Shown here: one piece after another, positions 1-7,180 of the stretch
How the letters are laid out: each line of letters opens with the position of its first letter
How positions within the stretch are numbered: position 1 is the first letter of the stretch
Assembly: GCF_000444875.1 (NCBI RefSeq)
Contig: NC_021985.1
Coordinates: 1,798,001-1,862,000 of the forward strand
Length of the DNA: 64,000 bases
DNA from: Streptomyces collinus Tu 365
GTDB lineage: Bacteria > Actinomycetota > Actinomycetes > Streptomycetales > Streptomycetaceae
Direction of reading: 5' to 3'
The notes under the pieces: model-generated
What the model was told of the DNA's origin: nothing
The model's database searches: none
The model's input: the letters and a program-made list of their open reading frames with translations, nothing else
Program-made: the position numbers and the translations under genes

Positions 1-60
1 GAGCGCGAGCGCCACGATCCGCGAGCGGACGGTGGTGGGACGGCCGAGGGGCCAGCGCAT
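1..60 (-). CDS. N-terminal fragment of an unidentified protein, cut by the left edge
   Basis: Reading leftwards from an ATG at 60, twenty codons are open to the window edge: MRWPLGRPTTVRSRIVALAL. The pattern of a basic stretch (R, R, R) followed by the start of a hydrophobic run looks like the cytoplasmic tail and first membrane segment of a membrane sensor, and 'TVRSRIVAL' openings are common in Streptomyces sensor histidine kinases. That identification is only a guess from 20 residues. It lies on the same strand as the ABC operon that ends 94 bases upstream of it, so it may or may not share that transcript. Confidence 0.35.
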   Translation of the reverse strand, partial: MRWPLGRPTTVRSRIVALAL

Positions 61-153
61 GGATACCTGCCGGTGTTACCAGTCGGTAGAAAGTCCGGCA
101 CAACCTACGGGATCATTACCGGCCACGCAATGGTGACCTTCGGTAACCCCTGG

Positions 154-1629
154 TCACCCGACGGGCAGGGTGAAGGTCGTGACGACCGCCGCGTGGTCCG
201 AGGGCCACTCGTTGCCCGCCACGTCCGGCCAGGGCCGCGGGGTGCCGGTGACCAGCGTCCGGGAGTCGAGCACGGTCAGTCCGTGGTGCAGGACGTAGTC
301 GATCCGGTCCTGCGGTTCGGGCCGCCCGCTGCCGTCCTCGTGCACCGGATGGACGGGCGACCAGGTGTGCCCGGGTTCGGCGGCGGGGTCGGGGTGGGCC
401 TCGCGGAAGGAGTCGGCGAACCCCGCCTTCTCGGCCGCCTCGGTCACCGGCCACCGTACGTCCGGCCAGTCCAGGTGCGAGGGGCAGTTGAAGTCGCCGA
501 CGAGCACGACCGGGACGCCTTCGCGCGCGGACCCGGCGATACGGTCCAGCGCGTCCCGCAGCTGGCCGAGCCGCAGCTCCTCGTGGGCGGTCAGCTCGTC
601 GGCCGGCAGTCCGTCGAAGGCGGCCTCGTACGGCCCGTACGGCGTGTAGTGCAGGTGTGCGGTCCAGACGTCGACCTCGTGGCCGGGTGCGACCGCGATC
701 CGGACCCCGGCCGCGCCGTAGAAGCCCACGTCCGGGTCGCCGAAGCGGGCGGTGACGGGGTGGCGGCTGAGGATGCCGAGGTTCTCGCCGGCCCGGTGGT
801 GGTGCCAGCCGAGGGCCTCGGCCAGCTCCTGGGCGGCCGTCCCGCCGGTCTCCTGGAGCCCGACGACGTCGGCACCGGCGGCGAGGACCGCAGCGACCTG
901 CTTGGCGCGGTGATCGTCGACCTGGCTGCCGCCGAGCCACAGGTTCCAGCTCATCACGCGGAGCCGGGGCACGACCATGCGTTCCAGGCCGGCGGCCGTG
1001 ACCCCGGTCAGGCTGTCCCGGACGGTCCGGCCGGGCGCCTCGGCGATCGGCGCGAGCGAGGGCACGGCCAGCACCGCGCACCCGGCCGCCTCGGCGGAGG
1101 CCACGCCGGTCGCGGTGTCCTCGACGGCGACGCAGGCCGCCGGGTCGACGCCGAGGTTACGGCAGGCGGCGAGGTAGGGGTCGGGGGCGGGCTTGGTGCG
1201 GGCGGTGTCGTCGGCGGTGACGGAGGTGGCGAAGCGGTGGGCGCCCAGCGCGTCGAGCACGACGTCGGCGACCGCCCGCGGGGACGCGGTGACCAGGGCG
1301 GCCGGGATCCGGTCGGCGGCGAGGGCGTCCAGCAGCTCGACGGCGCCGGGGCGGGGCACGACACCGGTGCGGACGCGCTCGGCGAACTCGCGGTGCAGGT
1401 CGGCGGCGAGCCGGGCGGCGGGCGTGCCGGTGGCCGTGGCGAGCCAGTGGGCGGTGTGCTCCACCGGGCGGCCGAGCACCTCCGGCTGGTCGGCGTCGGT
1501 CAGCGCGCGTCCGGCGACCTGTTCGACCGCCTCCCACCACAGGCGCTCGGTGTCCACGAGGGTGCCGTCCATGTCGAAGAGGACGGCCCGCAGCCGGGGG
1601 TGGGGGCGGTTGGGGGTGTGGGGGGTCAC
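154..1629 (-). CDS. HAD-superfamily phosphatase fused to an endonuclease/exonuclease/phosphatase (EEP) domain
   Basis: A 491-residue protein with two hydrolase domains in one uninterrupted frame. Residues about 10-225 are a HAD subfamily IA phosphatase: the nucleophile motif is LFDMDGTLVDTE, motif II is LVTAS, the lysine is in RTKPAPDPYL and the acidic pair is in VEDTATG. From about residue 229 an EEP domain follows with its expected active-site motifs: SWNLW, LQET, TAHLHY, GDFNCP, DRIDYV and PSDHAA. There is no signal peptide, so both domains should act in the cytoplasm. The GTG start is preceded by GAGGAAAG and lies 13 bases after the ATPase gene, so this is the last cistron of the import operon. 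Inference: EEP cleaves an imported phosphodiester and HAD removes the remaining phosphate. The substrate is unknown. Longer in-frame starts upstream would lie inside the ATPase gene and are rejected. Confidence 0.85.
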   Translation of the reverse strand: MTPHTPNRPHPRLRAVLFDMDGTLVDTERLWWEAVEQVAGRALTDADQPEVLGRPVEHTAHWLATATGTPAARLAADLHREFAERVRTGVVPRPGAVELLDALAADRIPAALVTASPRAVADVVLDALGAHRFATSVTADDTARTKPAPDPYLAACRNLGVDPAACVAVEDTATGVASAEAAGCAVLAVPSLAPIAEAPGRTVRDSLTGVTAAGLERMVVPRLRVMSWNLWLGGSQVDDHRAKQVAAVLAAGADVVGLQETGGTAAQELAEALGWHHHRAGENLGILSRHPVTARFGDPDVGFYGAAGVRIAVAPGHEVDVWTAHLHYTPYGPYEAAFDGLPADELTAHEELRLGQLRDALDRIAGSAREGVPVVLVGDFNCPSHLDWPDVRWPVTEAAEKAGFADSFREAHPDPAAEPGHTWSPVHPVHEDGSGRPEPQDRIDYVLHHGLTVLDSRTLVTGTPRPWPDVAGNEWPSDHAAVVTTFTLPVG

Positions 1630-1642
1630 GTCGGGTCTTTCC

Positions 1643-2719
1643 TCACTTCTGGATGCGTTCGGCCACCAGCACCGGCCGCTCGGGCAGCGACACGGTGACG
1701 GCGGTTCCGGCGCCGAGGCCGGCGGCCTCGTGGGCGGGCAGGTCGGCCTTGGCCTCGGTGCCGTCGGCCAGCCGTACGGTGACCCGGACGACCGCGCCGA
1801 GGAAGGCCGTGGCGACCACCCGGGCGCCACCCCGCTCGTCGGCGCGCAGCCGTACGGCCTCGGGCCGCACCAGCACGTCCACCGGGCCGTCGGGCACCTC
1901 GCCGTCGGCCGGCAGCCGCTGCCCGAGCACGTCGGCGGTGCCGTCCTTCAGCACGCCCGGCAGCCGGCTCATGGTGCCCACGAACTCGGCGACGAAGGCG
2001 GTGGCGGGCCGGCCGTACAACTCGGCGGGCTCGGCGCACTGTTCGAGCCGGCCGTCCCGCATGACGGCGACCCGGTCGGCGACGGACAGCGCCTCCTCCT
2101 GGTCGTGGGTGACGAAAAGCGTGGTGATGCCGAGCTCCTGCTGGAGCCGGCGGATCTCCTCGCGCAGGGTGAGGCGCACCTTGGCGTCCAGCGCGGACAG
2201 CGGCTCGTCGAGCAGCAGCACCCGCGGGCGCAGCGCGAGGGCGCGGGCCAGCGCGATGCGCTGCTGCTGGCCGCCGGAGAGCTGGTGCGGGTAGCGGCCA
2301 CCCTTGTCGCCGAGGCCGACCAGCTCCAGCAACTCGCCTGCACGGGAACGGCGTTCGGCGGTGCGGACGTTGCGCATCCGCAGCCCGAAGGCGACGTTGT
2401 CGAGGGCGTTCAGGTGCGGGAAGAGGCTGTACGACTGGAAGACCATCCCGGCGTCGCGGCGGTGGGCCGGGACCCGGGTGACGTCCTCACCGTCCACCAG
2501 GACGGCACCGGAGTCGGGGTGCTCGAACCCGGCGAGCATGCGCAGCGCGGTGGTCTTGCCGCAGCCGGACGGGCCGAGCAGGGCCAGGAACTCGCCGGGC
2601 CGGACGCTCAGGTCGAGTCCGTCGAGGGCGACGGTGGACCCGAACTCCCGCCGCAGTGAGCGGAATTCGACGGTGGCGGCCTTGACGGCCGTTGCCTTCT
2701 CGGGCGTGGTGACGGTCAT
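1643..2719 (-). CDS. ABC transporter ATP-binding protein (polyamine/iron/phosphonate-importer type)
   Basis: A 358-residue nucleotide-binding subunit that would power the importer encoded just upstream. Walker A is GPSGCGKT (residues 49-56), the Q-loop is MVFQSYSLF, the signature is LSGGQQQR (147-154), Walker B is RVLLLDEP (166-173), and the switch histidine is in FVTHDQEE. After about residue 240 comes a TOBE-like regulatory domain, as in PotA/FbpC/PhnT-type ATPases. The start is an ATG seven bases after the second permease gene. The closest characterised families move putrescine/spermidine, ferric iron, thiamine or 2-aminoethylphosphonate, and the sequence alone does not choose among them. 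The phosphatase fusion downstream favours a phosphorylated substrate (inference). Confidence 0.9.
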   Translation of the reverse strand: MTVTTPEKATAVKAATVEFRSLRREFGSTVALDGLDLSVRPGEFLALLGPSGCGKTTALRMLAGFEHPDSGAVLVDGEDVTRVPAHRRDAGMVFQSYSLFPHLNALDNVAFGLRMRNVRTAERRSRAGELLELVGLGDKGGRYPHQLSGGQQQRIALARALALRPRVLLLDEPLSALDAKVRLTLREEIRRLQQELGITTLFVTHDQEEALSVADRVAVMRDGRLEQCAEPAELYGRPATAFVAEFVGTMSRLPGVLKDGTADVLGQRLPADGEVPDGPVDVLVRPEAVRLRADERGGARVVATAFLGAVVRVTVRLADGTEAKADLPAHEAAGLGAGTAVTVSLPERPVLVAERIQK

Positions 2720-2725
2720 GGCGGT

Positions 2726-3547
2726 TCATCCCCGGTCAGAAGCGGTTCGGGCGCGTCCGCCGCCGGCACCGGCGAGCGCGAGGAGCAGGGCCCAGGTGAC
2801 GAGCAGGCTGAGCACGGACACGGCGACGGACATCTGGGCCTGCGACCCGCCGACGTCGTAGATCCACACGGCGAAGGGCCGGAAGCCGAGGAGCTGGGCG
2901 ACGGTGAACTCGCCGAGGACCAGCGCCAGGGTGAGGAAGGACGCGTTCAGCAGGGCCCCGCGCAGGTTCGGCAGCACGGCCCTGACCAGCGCCCGCGGCC
3001 AGGAGGCACCGCAGCTGCGGGCGGCCTCGACCAGGGTCCGCACGTCGACGGAGCGCAGTCCGGCGTCCAGGGCGCGGTGGACGAAGGGCAGCGCCATGAC
3101 GACGTAGGCGAGGACCAGGACCACCGGGAAGTTCTCGTTCTGGATCGCCACGAACGTCTGGAACAGCGGGGTCCGGGACAGGTGCTCCGGCCCCCACTTC
3201 AACACGGTGACGATCCCGGCGACGAACGCGATCGGCGGCACCACCAGCGGCAGCGAGCACACCACCTCGACCACCGGCCGCAGCCGGGGCGCGCCGAGCC
3301 TGAGCGCGACCGCCGCGGGCACCATCAGCAGCAGGACGACCGCGATGGTGGCGACGGCCAGTTCCAGCGAGAGCAGCAGGCTGGAGACGAAGCCGTCGGT
3401 GGACAGGATCCTCGTGTAGGCGTCGAACGTGACACCGTGCCCGGGCACGTCCACCGTGAAGATCACGGAGGCGGTGAGCGGCACCAGGAAGTACAGGGCT
3501 GCCAGGCCGAGGACGGCCCATCGCCACGGGGTCAGGCGTCGAGCCAT
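2726..3547 (-). CDS. ABC transporter permease (second)
   Basis: A 273-residue inner-membrane permease with about six hydrophobic segments and the binding-protein-dependent permease (BPD_transp_1) layout. The EAA-loop that docks on the ATPase is visible as LVEAARSCGASWPRALVRAVLPNL, including the conserved glycine. The chosen ATG (MARRLTPW) overlaps the end of the first permease gene by 16 bases, which fits translational coupling. A longer frame upstream is the shadow of the first permease. Together with its partner it should form the heterodimeric pore of the importer. Confidence 0.88.
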   Translation of the reverse strand: MARRLTPWRWAVLGLAALYFLVPLTASVIFTVDVPGHGVTFDAYTRILSTDGFVSSLLLSLELAVATIAVVLLLMVPAAVALRLGAPRLRPVVEVVCSLPLVVPPIAFVAGIVTVLKWGPEHLSRTPLFQTFVAIQNENFPVVLVLAYVVMALPFVHRALDAGLRSVDVRTLVEAARSCGASWPRALVRAVLPNLRGALLNASFLTLALVLGEFTVAQLLGFRPFAVWIYDVGGSQAQMSVAVSVLSLLVTWALLLALAGAGGGRARTASDRG

Positions 3548-4431
3548 CGGGCGCTCCGTCGTTGCAGGGGCAGGTACACGGCCATCACCAGGCCCGCCAC
3601 CAGCACCATGTCGAGGCTGAGGGCGAGGGCGACGTTCTCCTGGCCGACCAGGACGTTGCCGGACAGGGCGTCGGCGATCTGCAGGGTGACCAGCGGGACC
3701 GCGCTGCCGACCATCGCGGCGGCGGTGGCGTAGGCGGCGAAGGCGCTGCCGAAGAGCAGCACCAGGCCGCCGAGCAGGGAGGGCGCCAGCACGTGCAGGG
3801 CCACGTGCCGCCAGTACTGCGCCCCGGTGGCGCCGTTGTTCAGCGCGGCCTCGCGCCACTGGGAGCGCAGGCCCTCCAGGGCCGGGGTGATGGTGAGGAC
3901 CATGAGCGGGATCAGGAAGTAGAGGTAGACGAGGACCAGGCCCCAGAAGCTGTACAGGTCCCAGCCGCTGTCCTTCAGGCCGAGGCGCACGGTGAGCACG
4001 CCGGCGTTGCCGAGGGTGGCGACGAAGGCGAAGGCGAGCGGGACCCCGCCGAAGTTGGCGAGCACACCGGACGCGGTCAGCACGGCCTCGCGCAGCGCGC
4101 GGGAGCGGGAGCCGACCACGGCCTGGGCGAGGGGCAGCCCGAGCAGGGCGCCGAGCGCAGCGGAGACCGCCGACAGCTTGACGCTGCCGAGCAGCGCGGT
4201 GAGGTACGGGCCCTGGAGCGAGGTGGTGAGGTTGCCGGTGGTGTACGAGGTGGCGCCGGTGGCCGGGTCCTTGGCCGTGAAGGCGCCGTCCAGGACGGCC
4301 AGGGCCGGCAGTCCGAAGGCGATCGCCGTGAACACCAGCAGCGGCACCACGGCCAGCCAGCCGAGGGCGTGGCGCCGCCGCTTCGCCGGAGCGACGGGCG
4401 CCACGTCCGCGCGCGGGAGGGCGGCGGTCAT
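3532..4431 (-). CDS. ABC transporter permease (first)
   Basis: A 299-residue membrane protein. After a basic N-terminus (PAKRRRHALGW) a hydrophobic segment begins near residue 23, and several more follow. The EAA motif reads REAALNNGATGAQYWRHVALHVLAPSL. The ATG overlaps the stop of the binding-protein gene (ATGA at 4428-4431), so the two are translationally coupled. It pairs with the second permease, which it overlaps by 16 bases at its 3' end. Permeases of this shape are typical of Fe3+, polyamine and aminoethylphosphonate importers, where two different subunits are used. Confidence 0.88.
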   Translation of the reverse strand: MTAALPRADVAPVAPAKRRRHALGWLAVVPLLVFTAIAFGLPALAVLDGAFTAKDPATGATSYTTGNLTTSLQGPYLTALLGSVKLSAVSAALGALLGLPLAQAVVGSRSRALREAVLTASGVLANFGGVPLAFAFVATLGNAGVLTVRLGLKDSGWDLYSFWGLVLVYLYFLIPLMVLTITPALEGLRSQWREAALNNGATGAQYWRHVALHVLAPSLLGGLVLLFGSAFAAYATAAAMVGSAVPLVTLQIADALSGNVLVGQENVALALSLDMVLVAGLVMAVYLPLQRRSARWLDA

Positions 4432-5588
4432 CCGGAGACGGCCTTGCCCCAGCCCTGCGCGAGGGCCGTCTTGGCCTTGCTCTGCTGGTCCTCGGTCGGG
4501 AAGGCGGGCGTGCCGGTGACCTTCGGGAGCTTGGCGGCGGCTGTCTTGTCGAGGGTGCCGGCCTTGTCCATGGCGGTCATCAGGGCGGGGCGGGCGTAGC
4601 CCTTGAGCCACAGGTTCTGGCCCTCGGTGCTGTAGAGGTACTCCTGCCACAGGCGGGCGGCCGCCGGGTGCGGGGCGTCCTTGTTGACCGCCTGGGAGTA
4701 GTACTGCGCGTACTGGCCGTCGGCCGGGATGGAGACCTTCCAGTCCACGCCCTTGGACTTGAACTCGTCGGCGTAGCCGGCGTTCAGGTAGTCCCAGTCG
4801 ATGGAGATCGGGGTCTCGCCCTTCTCGACGGTGGCCGGGGTGGACTCGACGGGCGTGTAGTTGCCGTTCTTCTTCAGCTTGGCGAAGAAGTCCAGGCCGG
4901 GCTGGATGTCGTCGAAGGAGCCGCCGTCGGCGAGGGCGGCCGCGTAGACGCCGCCGAAGGCCGAGCCGGACTTGGTGGGGTTGCCGTTGAGGGCGACCTG
5001 GCCCTTGTACTGCGGCTTGAGCAGGTCCTTGAAGGTGGTGGGGCAGGTCTTCACCCGCTTGGCGTCGCAGCCGATGGAGATGTAGCCGCCGTAGTCGTTG
5101 TACCAGCGGGCCTGCGGGTCCTTCTGCGCCTCGGGGAGGTCGCCGTAGGCGGCCACCTTGTACGGCGCGAGCAGGCCCTGCTGGGCGGCGCCGAGGGCGA
5201 AGGAGCTGCCGAGGTCGAGGACGTCGGGCGCGCGGTCCTGGCCCTTCCTGGAGGTGACGGCGTTGATCTCGTCCTGGCTGGAGCCGTCGGGGCTCTCGTC
5301 CTCGATCTTGATGCCGTACTTCTTCTGGAAGCCGTCGATGATCGCGCCGTAGTCGGCCCAGTCCCGGGGCACCGCGATGATGTGCAGCTTCCCCTCCTTC
5401 CTGGCCGCCGCGACCAAGGCGTCCAGGCCGCCGAAGTCGGCCGCCGAGGTGGCGGTGGCGGCGTTCTTGCCGGTCTTGGTGGTGCTGGCCGCGTTGTCGG
5501 GGGCGGCGCCGCAGGCGCTCAGCGCGAGCGCGGCGACGACGGCGAGGGAGCCGCCGAGGACGGCGTTTCTCGGCAGGGACACGGTCAC
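4428..5588 (-). CDS. extracellular solute-binding lipoprotein of the ABC importer
   Basis: A 386-residue binding protein. Residues 1-25 are a lipoprotein signal peptide with the lipobox LSAC (23-26), so Cys26 should be lipidated and the protein tethered outside the membrane. The mature part resembles the ferric iron/putrescine/2-aminoethylphosphonate binding-protein group: an early LVAAARKEGKLHIIAVP segment, a TFKDLLKPQYKGQVAL hinge region and the C-terminal PAAARLWQEYLYSTEGQNL motif. The GTG start has GGAGAG just upstream. It is the first cistron of the operon and has a perfect inverted repeat 39 bases before its start codon, probably the operator. The ligand is not determinable here. Confidence 0.87.
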   Translation of the reverse strand: MTVSLPRNAVLGGSLAVVAALALSACGAAPDNAASTTKTGKNAATATSAADFGGLDALVAAARKEGKLHIIAVPRDWADYGAIIDGFQKKYGIKIEDESPDGSSQDEINAVTSRKGQDRAPDVLDLGSSFALGAAQQGLLAPYKVAAYGDLPEAQKDPQARWYNDYGGYISIGCDAKRVKTCPTTFKDLLKPQYKGQVALNGNPTKSGSAFGGVYAAALADGGSFDDIQPGLDFFAKLKKNGNYTPVESTPATVEKGETPISIDWDYLNAGYADEFKSKGVDWKVSIPADGQYAQYYSQAVNKDAPHPAAARLWQEYLYSTEGQNLWLKGYARPALMTAMDKAGTLDKTAAAKLPKVTGTPAFPTEDQQSKAKTALAQGWGKAVSG

Positions 5589-5626
5589 GGTCTCTCCAGG
5601 GGGCGCACGAGGGTGAGGTGGAGCGA

Positions 5627-5644
5627 AACTTGTCTGAACAAGTT
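5627..5644. promoter_or_regulatory. perfect inverted repeat, probable GntR/HutC-family operator
   Basis: AACTTGT-CTGA-ACAAGTT is a perfect seven-base inverted repeat with a four-base spacer. It lies 39 bases upstream of the binding-protein start codon and 150 bases before the divergent GntR-type regulator gene. The central 16 bases match the DasR/HutC-type consensus ACTGGTCTAGACCAGT at 12 positions. HutC-family regulators usually bind sites of this form near their own gene, so I assign it tentatively to the neighbouring regulator. Confidence 0.65.
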
Positions 5645-5796
5645 GGCCTCAGTACGCCCGGCGTCGATGTCCCGTCCATGAACGCCGGTGAAACACCGGC
5701 CCCTGATTCCCTGCACACTTCCGGCCGCAACCGATCATGCTCGGCTGTCGACTAGGCTGGTCACGCTGTGCACAGCGGCCTACGCAGAGGGGAAGC

Positions 5797-6537
5797 ATGA
5801 CGGCGCGACACGAGGAGATCGCGGACGAGCTGCGCCGCGCGATCGACCGGGAGGAGTACACGGTCGGCAGCCGGCTGCCCTCGGAGTCGGAACTGGCCGC
5901 GCACTACGGCGTCTCGCGCGGCACCGTCCGCCAGGCCGTCGCGGCGCTGACCGCCGAGGGGCTCATCGGGTCCCGGCAGGGCGCCCGCCGGGTGGTGCTG
6001 GCCGGCCGCCCCAACCAGAGCTTCGCGGAGCTGCGCAGCTTCGCCCAGTGGGCGCGGGCCATGGGCCGGGAGGCGACCGGCCGTGTGGTGACCCAGGAGT
6101 ACCGCCCGGCCGGCCACGAGGACGCCGTACGCCTGCAGCTGGCCGTCGGTGTCCCGGTGCTGCACGTGCTGCGGGTACGCGGCCTGGACGGCGAGCCGGT
6201 GCTGCTGGAGCGGACGGTGTACGCCGACTGGATCTCCCCCGCGGTCGAGGCGATCGAGCCCGACTGCGCCTCGGTCACCCAGCGTCTGTACGACGACACC
6301 GGTCTGGTCTTCGCCTACGGGGAGCACGTCATCGACGCGGTGGCCTCCGGCGCGCTGGACGCCGAGCTGCTCGGGGTGCGCCGGACGAGTCCGCTGCTGC
6401 GGGTGCGGCGCGTGACGACGACGCGCGAGGGGCGCCCGGTGGAGTGGTCGGACGACCGCTACCGGCCGGACGCGGTGAGCTTCAGCGTGCACAACTCGAT
6501 CGGGAACAATCCGCTCGCGCGGAAGAGGGCGGAATAG
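5797..6537 (+). CDS. GntR-family (HutC subfamily) transcriptional regulator
   Basis: A 246-residue regulator. Residues about 1-70 are a GntR winged helix-turn-helix: RHEEIADELRRAI, then GSRLPSESELAAHYGVSRGTVRQAVAAL. Residues about 80-240 form a UTRA ligand-binding domain ending in YRPDAVSFSVH, characteristic of the HutC subfamily (DasR, PhnF, HutC). The ATG follows GAGGGGAAGC. An in-frame extension upstream to 5737 has no ribosome site and is rejected. The gene is divergent from the ABC/phosphatase operon and most likely controls it through the palindrome at 5627-5644. The effector is presumably the transported compound or its phosphorylated breakdown product (inference). Confidence 0.88.
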   Translation: MTARHEEIADELRRAIDREEYTVGSRLPSESELAAHYGVSRGTVRQAVAALTAEGLIGSRQGARRVVLAGRPNQSFAELRSFAQWARAMGREATGRVVTQEYRPAGHEDAVRLQLAVGVPVLHVLRVRGLDGEPVLLERTVYADWISPAVEAIEPDCASVTQRLYDDTGLVFAYGEHVIDAVASGALDAELLGVRRTSPLLRVRRVTTTREGRPVEWSDDRYRPDAVSFSVHNSIGNNPLARKRAE

Positions 6538-6552
6538 CGCCCGCGAGCCTCG

Positions 6553-6700
6553 ACCGTCGCCGGGCGCGGGCCCGCTGTGGCGGTTCGCGCAGTTCCCCGC
6601 GCCCCTGGGAGGGCGCGCGCTCGTCGCCAGGTGCGGGTCCGCTGTGGTTGCCCGCGCAGTTCCTCGCGCCCCTGGGCGTGCTCGGTCTGCGGCTTGCCGG
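6553..6700. repeat. two tandem-like copies of a dispersed intergenic repeat
   Basis: The gap between the GntR gene and the convergent Lrp gene holds two related units, each running from GCGGG(C/T)CCGCTGTGG to the core. The first core, GCGCAGTTCCCCGCGCCCCT, is at 6587-6606; the second, with one change (CCCC to CCTC), is at 6654-6673. The same core recurs near 13.46, 13.51 and 16.96 kb. G- and C-rich arms let the unit fold into an imperfect hairpin. No gene is visible in the gap. Confidence 0.8.
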
Positions 6701-7153
6701 CTAGCCCGGGGCGCCGGAGGAGAAGCGGCGCAGGAGGGGGGACAGGACCAGGACCGACTTGGTGCGTTCCACGAAAGGCTCGCCCGCGATGCGCTCCAGG
6801 ACGCGTTCGAAGTGGCGCATGTCGGAGGCGAAGACCTGCACGACCGCGTCCGCCTCGCCGGTGACCGTCGACGCGGCCACGACCTCCTGGTAGCGCTCCA
6901 GGCCGCGCTGGATGGTCTCCGGCGAGGTGTTGCGCCGGCAGTAGATCTCGACGAACCCCTCGGTCTCCCAACCGAGGGCCGCCGGGTCCACCCGGACGGT
7001 GAAGCCGGTGATGGCTCCGGTGGCCCGCAGCCGGTCCACCCGCCGTTTGACGGCGGGGGCCGACAGGCCGACCATCTGCCCGATGTCCGCGTAGGAGCGG
7101 CGGGCGTCCTCGGCGAGGGCGTGCACGATGCGTTCGTCGAGATCGTTCAGCAC
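6701..7153 (-). CDS. Lrp/AsnC-family transcriptional regulator
   Basis: A 150-residue feast/famine regulator. The N-terminal helix-turn-helix reads LDERIVHALAEDARRSYADIGQMVGLSAPAVKRRVDRLRATG, and residues about 65-145 form the RAM ligand-binding/oligomerisation domain. The GTG start has GGAGAAG about 14 bases upstream, somewhat far. It lies 27 bases downstream of the amino-acid permease gene on the same strand, so the pair is probably one transcript. Lrp-family proteins commonly sense amino acids and control adjacent transport genes. A phased set of TTGCG sites upstream of the permease is a plausible target. Confidence 0.88.
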   Translation of the reverse strand: MLNDLDERIVHALAEDARRSYADIGQMVGLSAPAVKRRVDRLRATGAITGFTVRVDPAALGWETEGFVEIYCRRNTSPETIQRGLERYQEVVAASTVTGEADAVVQVFASDMRHFERVLERIAGEPFVERTKSVLVLSPLLRRFSSGAPG

Positions 7154-7180
7154 GGGCGGTGGTTCACTTCTCCGGTTCGG

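Noticed and set aside
5764..5777. 14-base palindrome CGCTGTGCACAGCG before the GntR gene
   Set aside because: Perfect, but GC-rich with a common TGCACA centre, and unlike the HutC-type site at 5627. It could be a second site, but I have no independent support.
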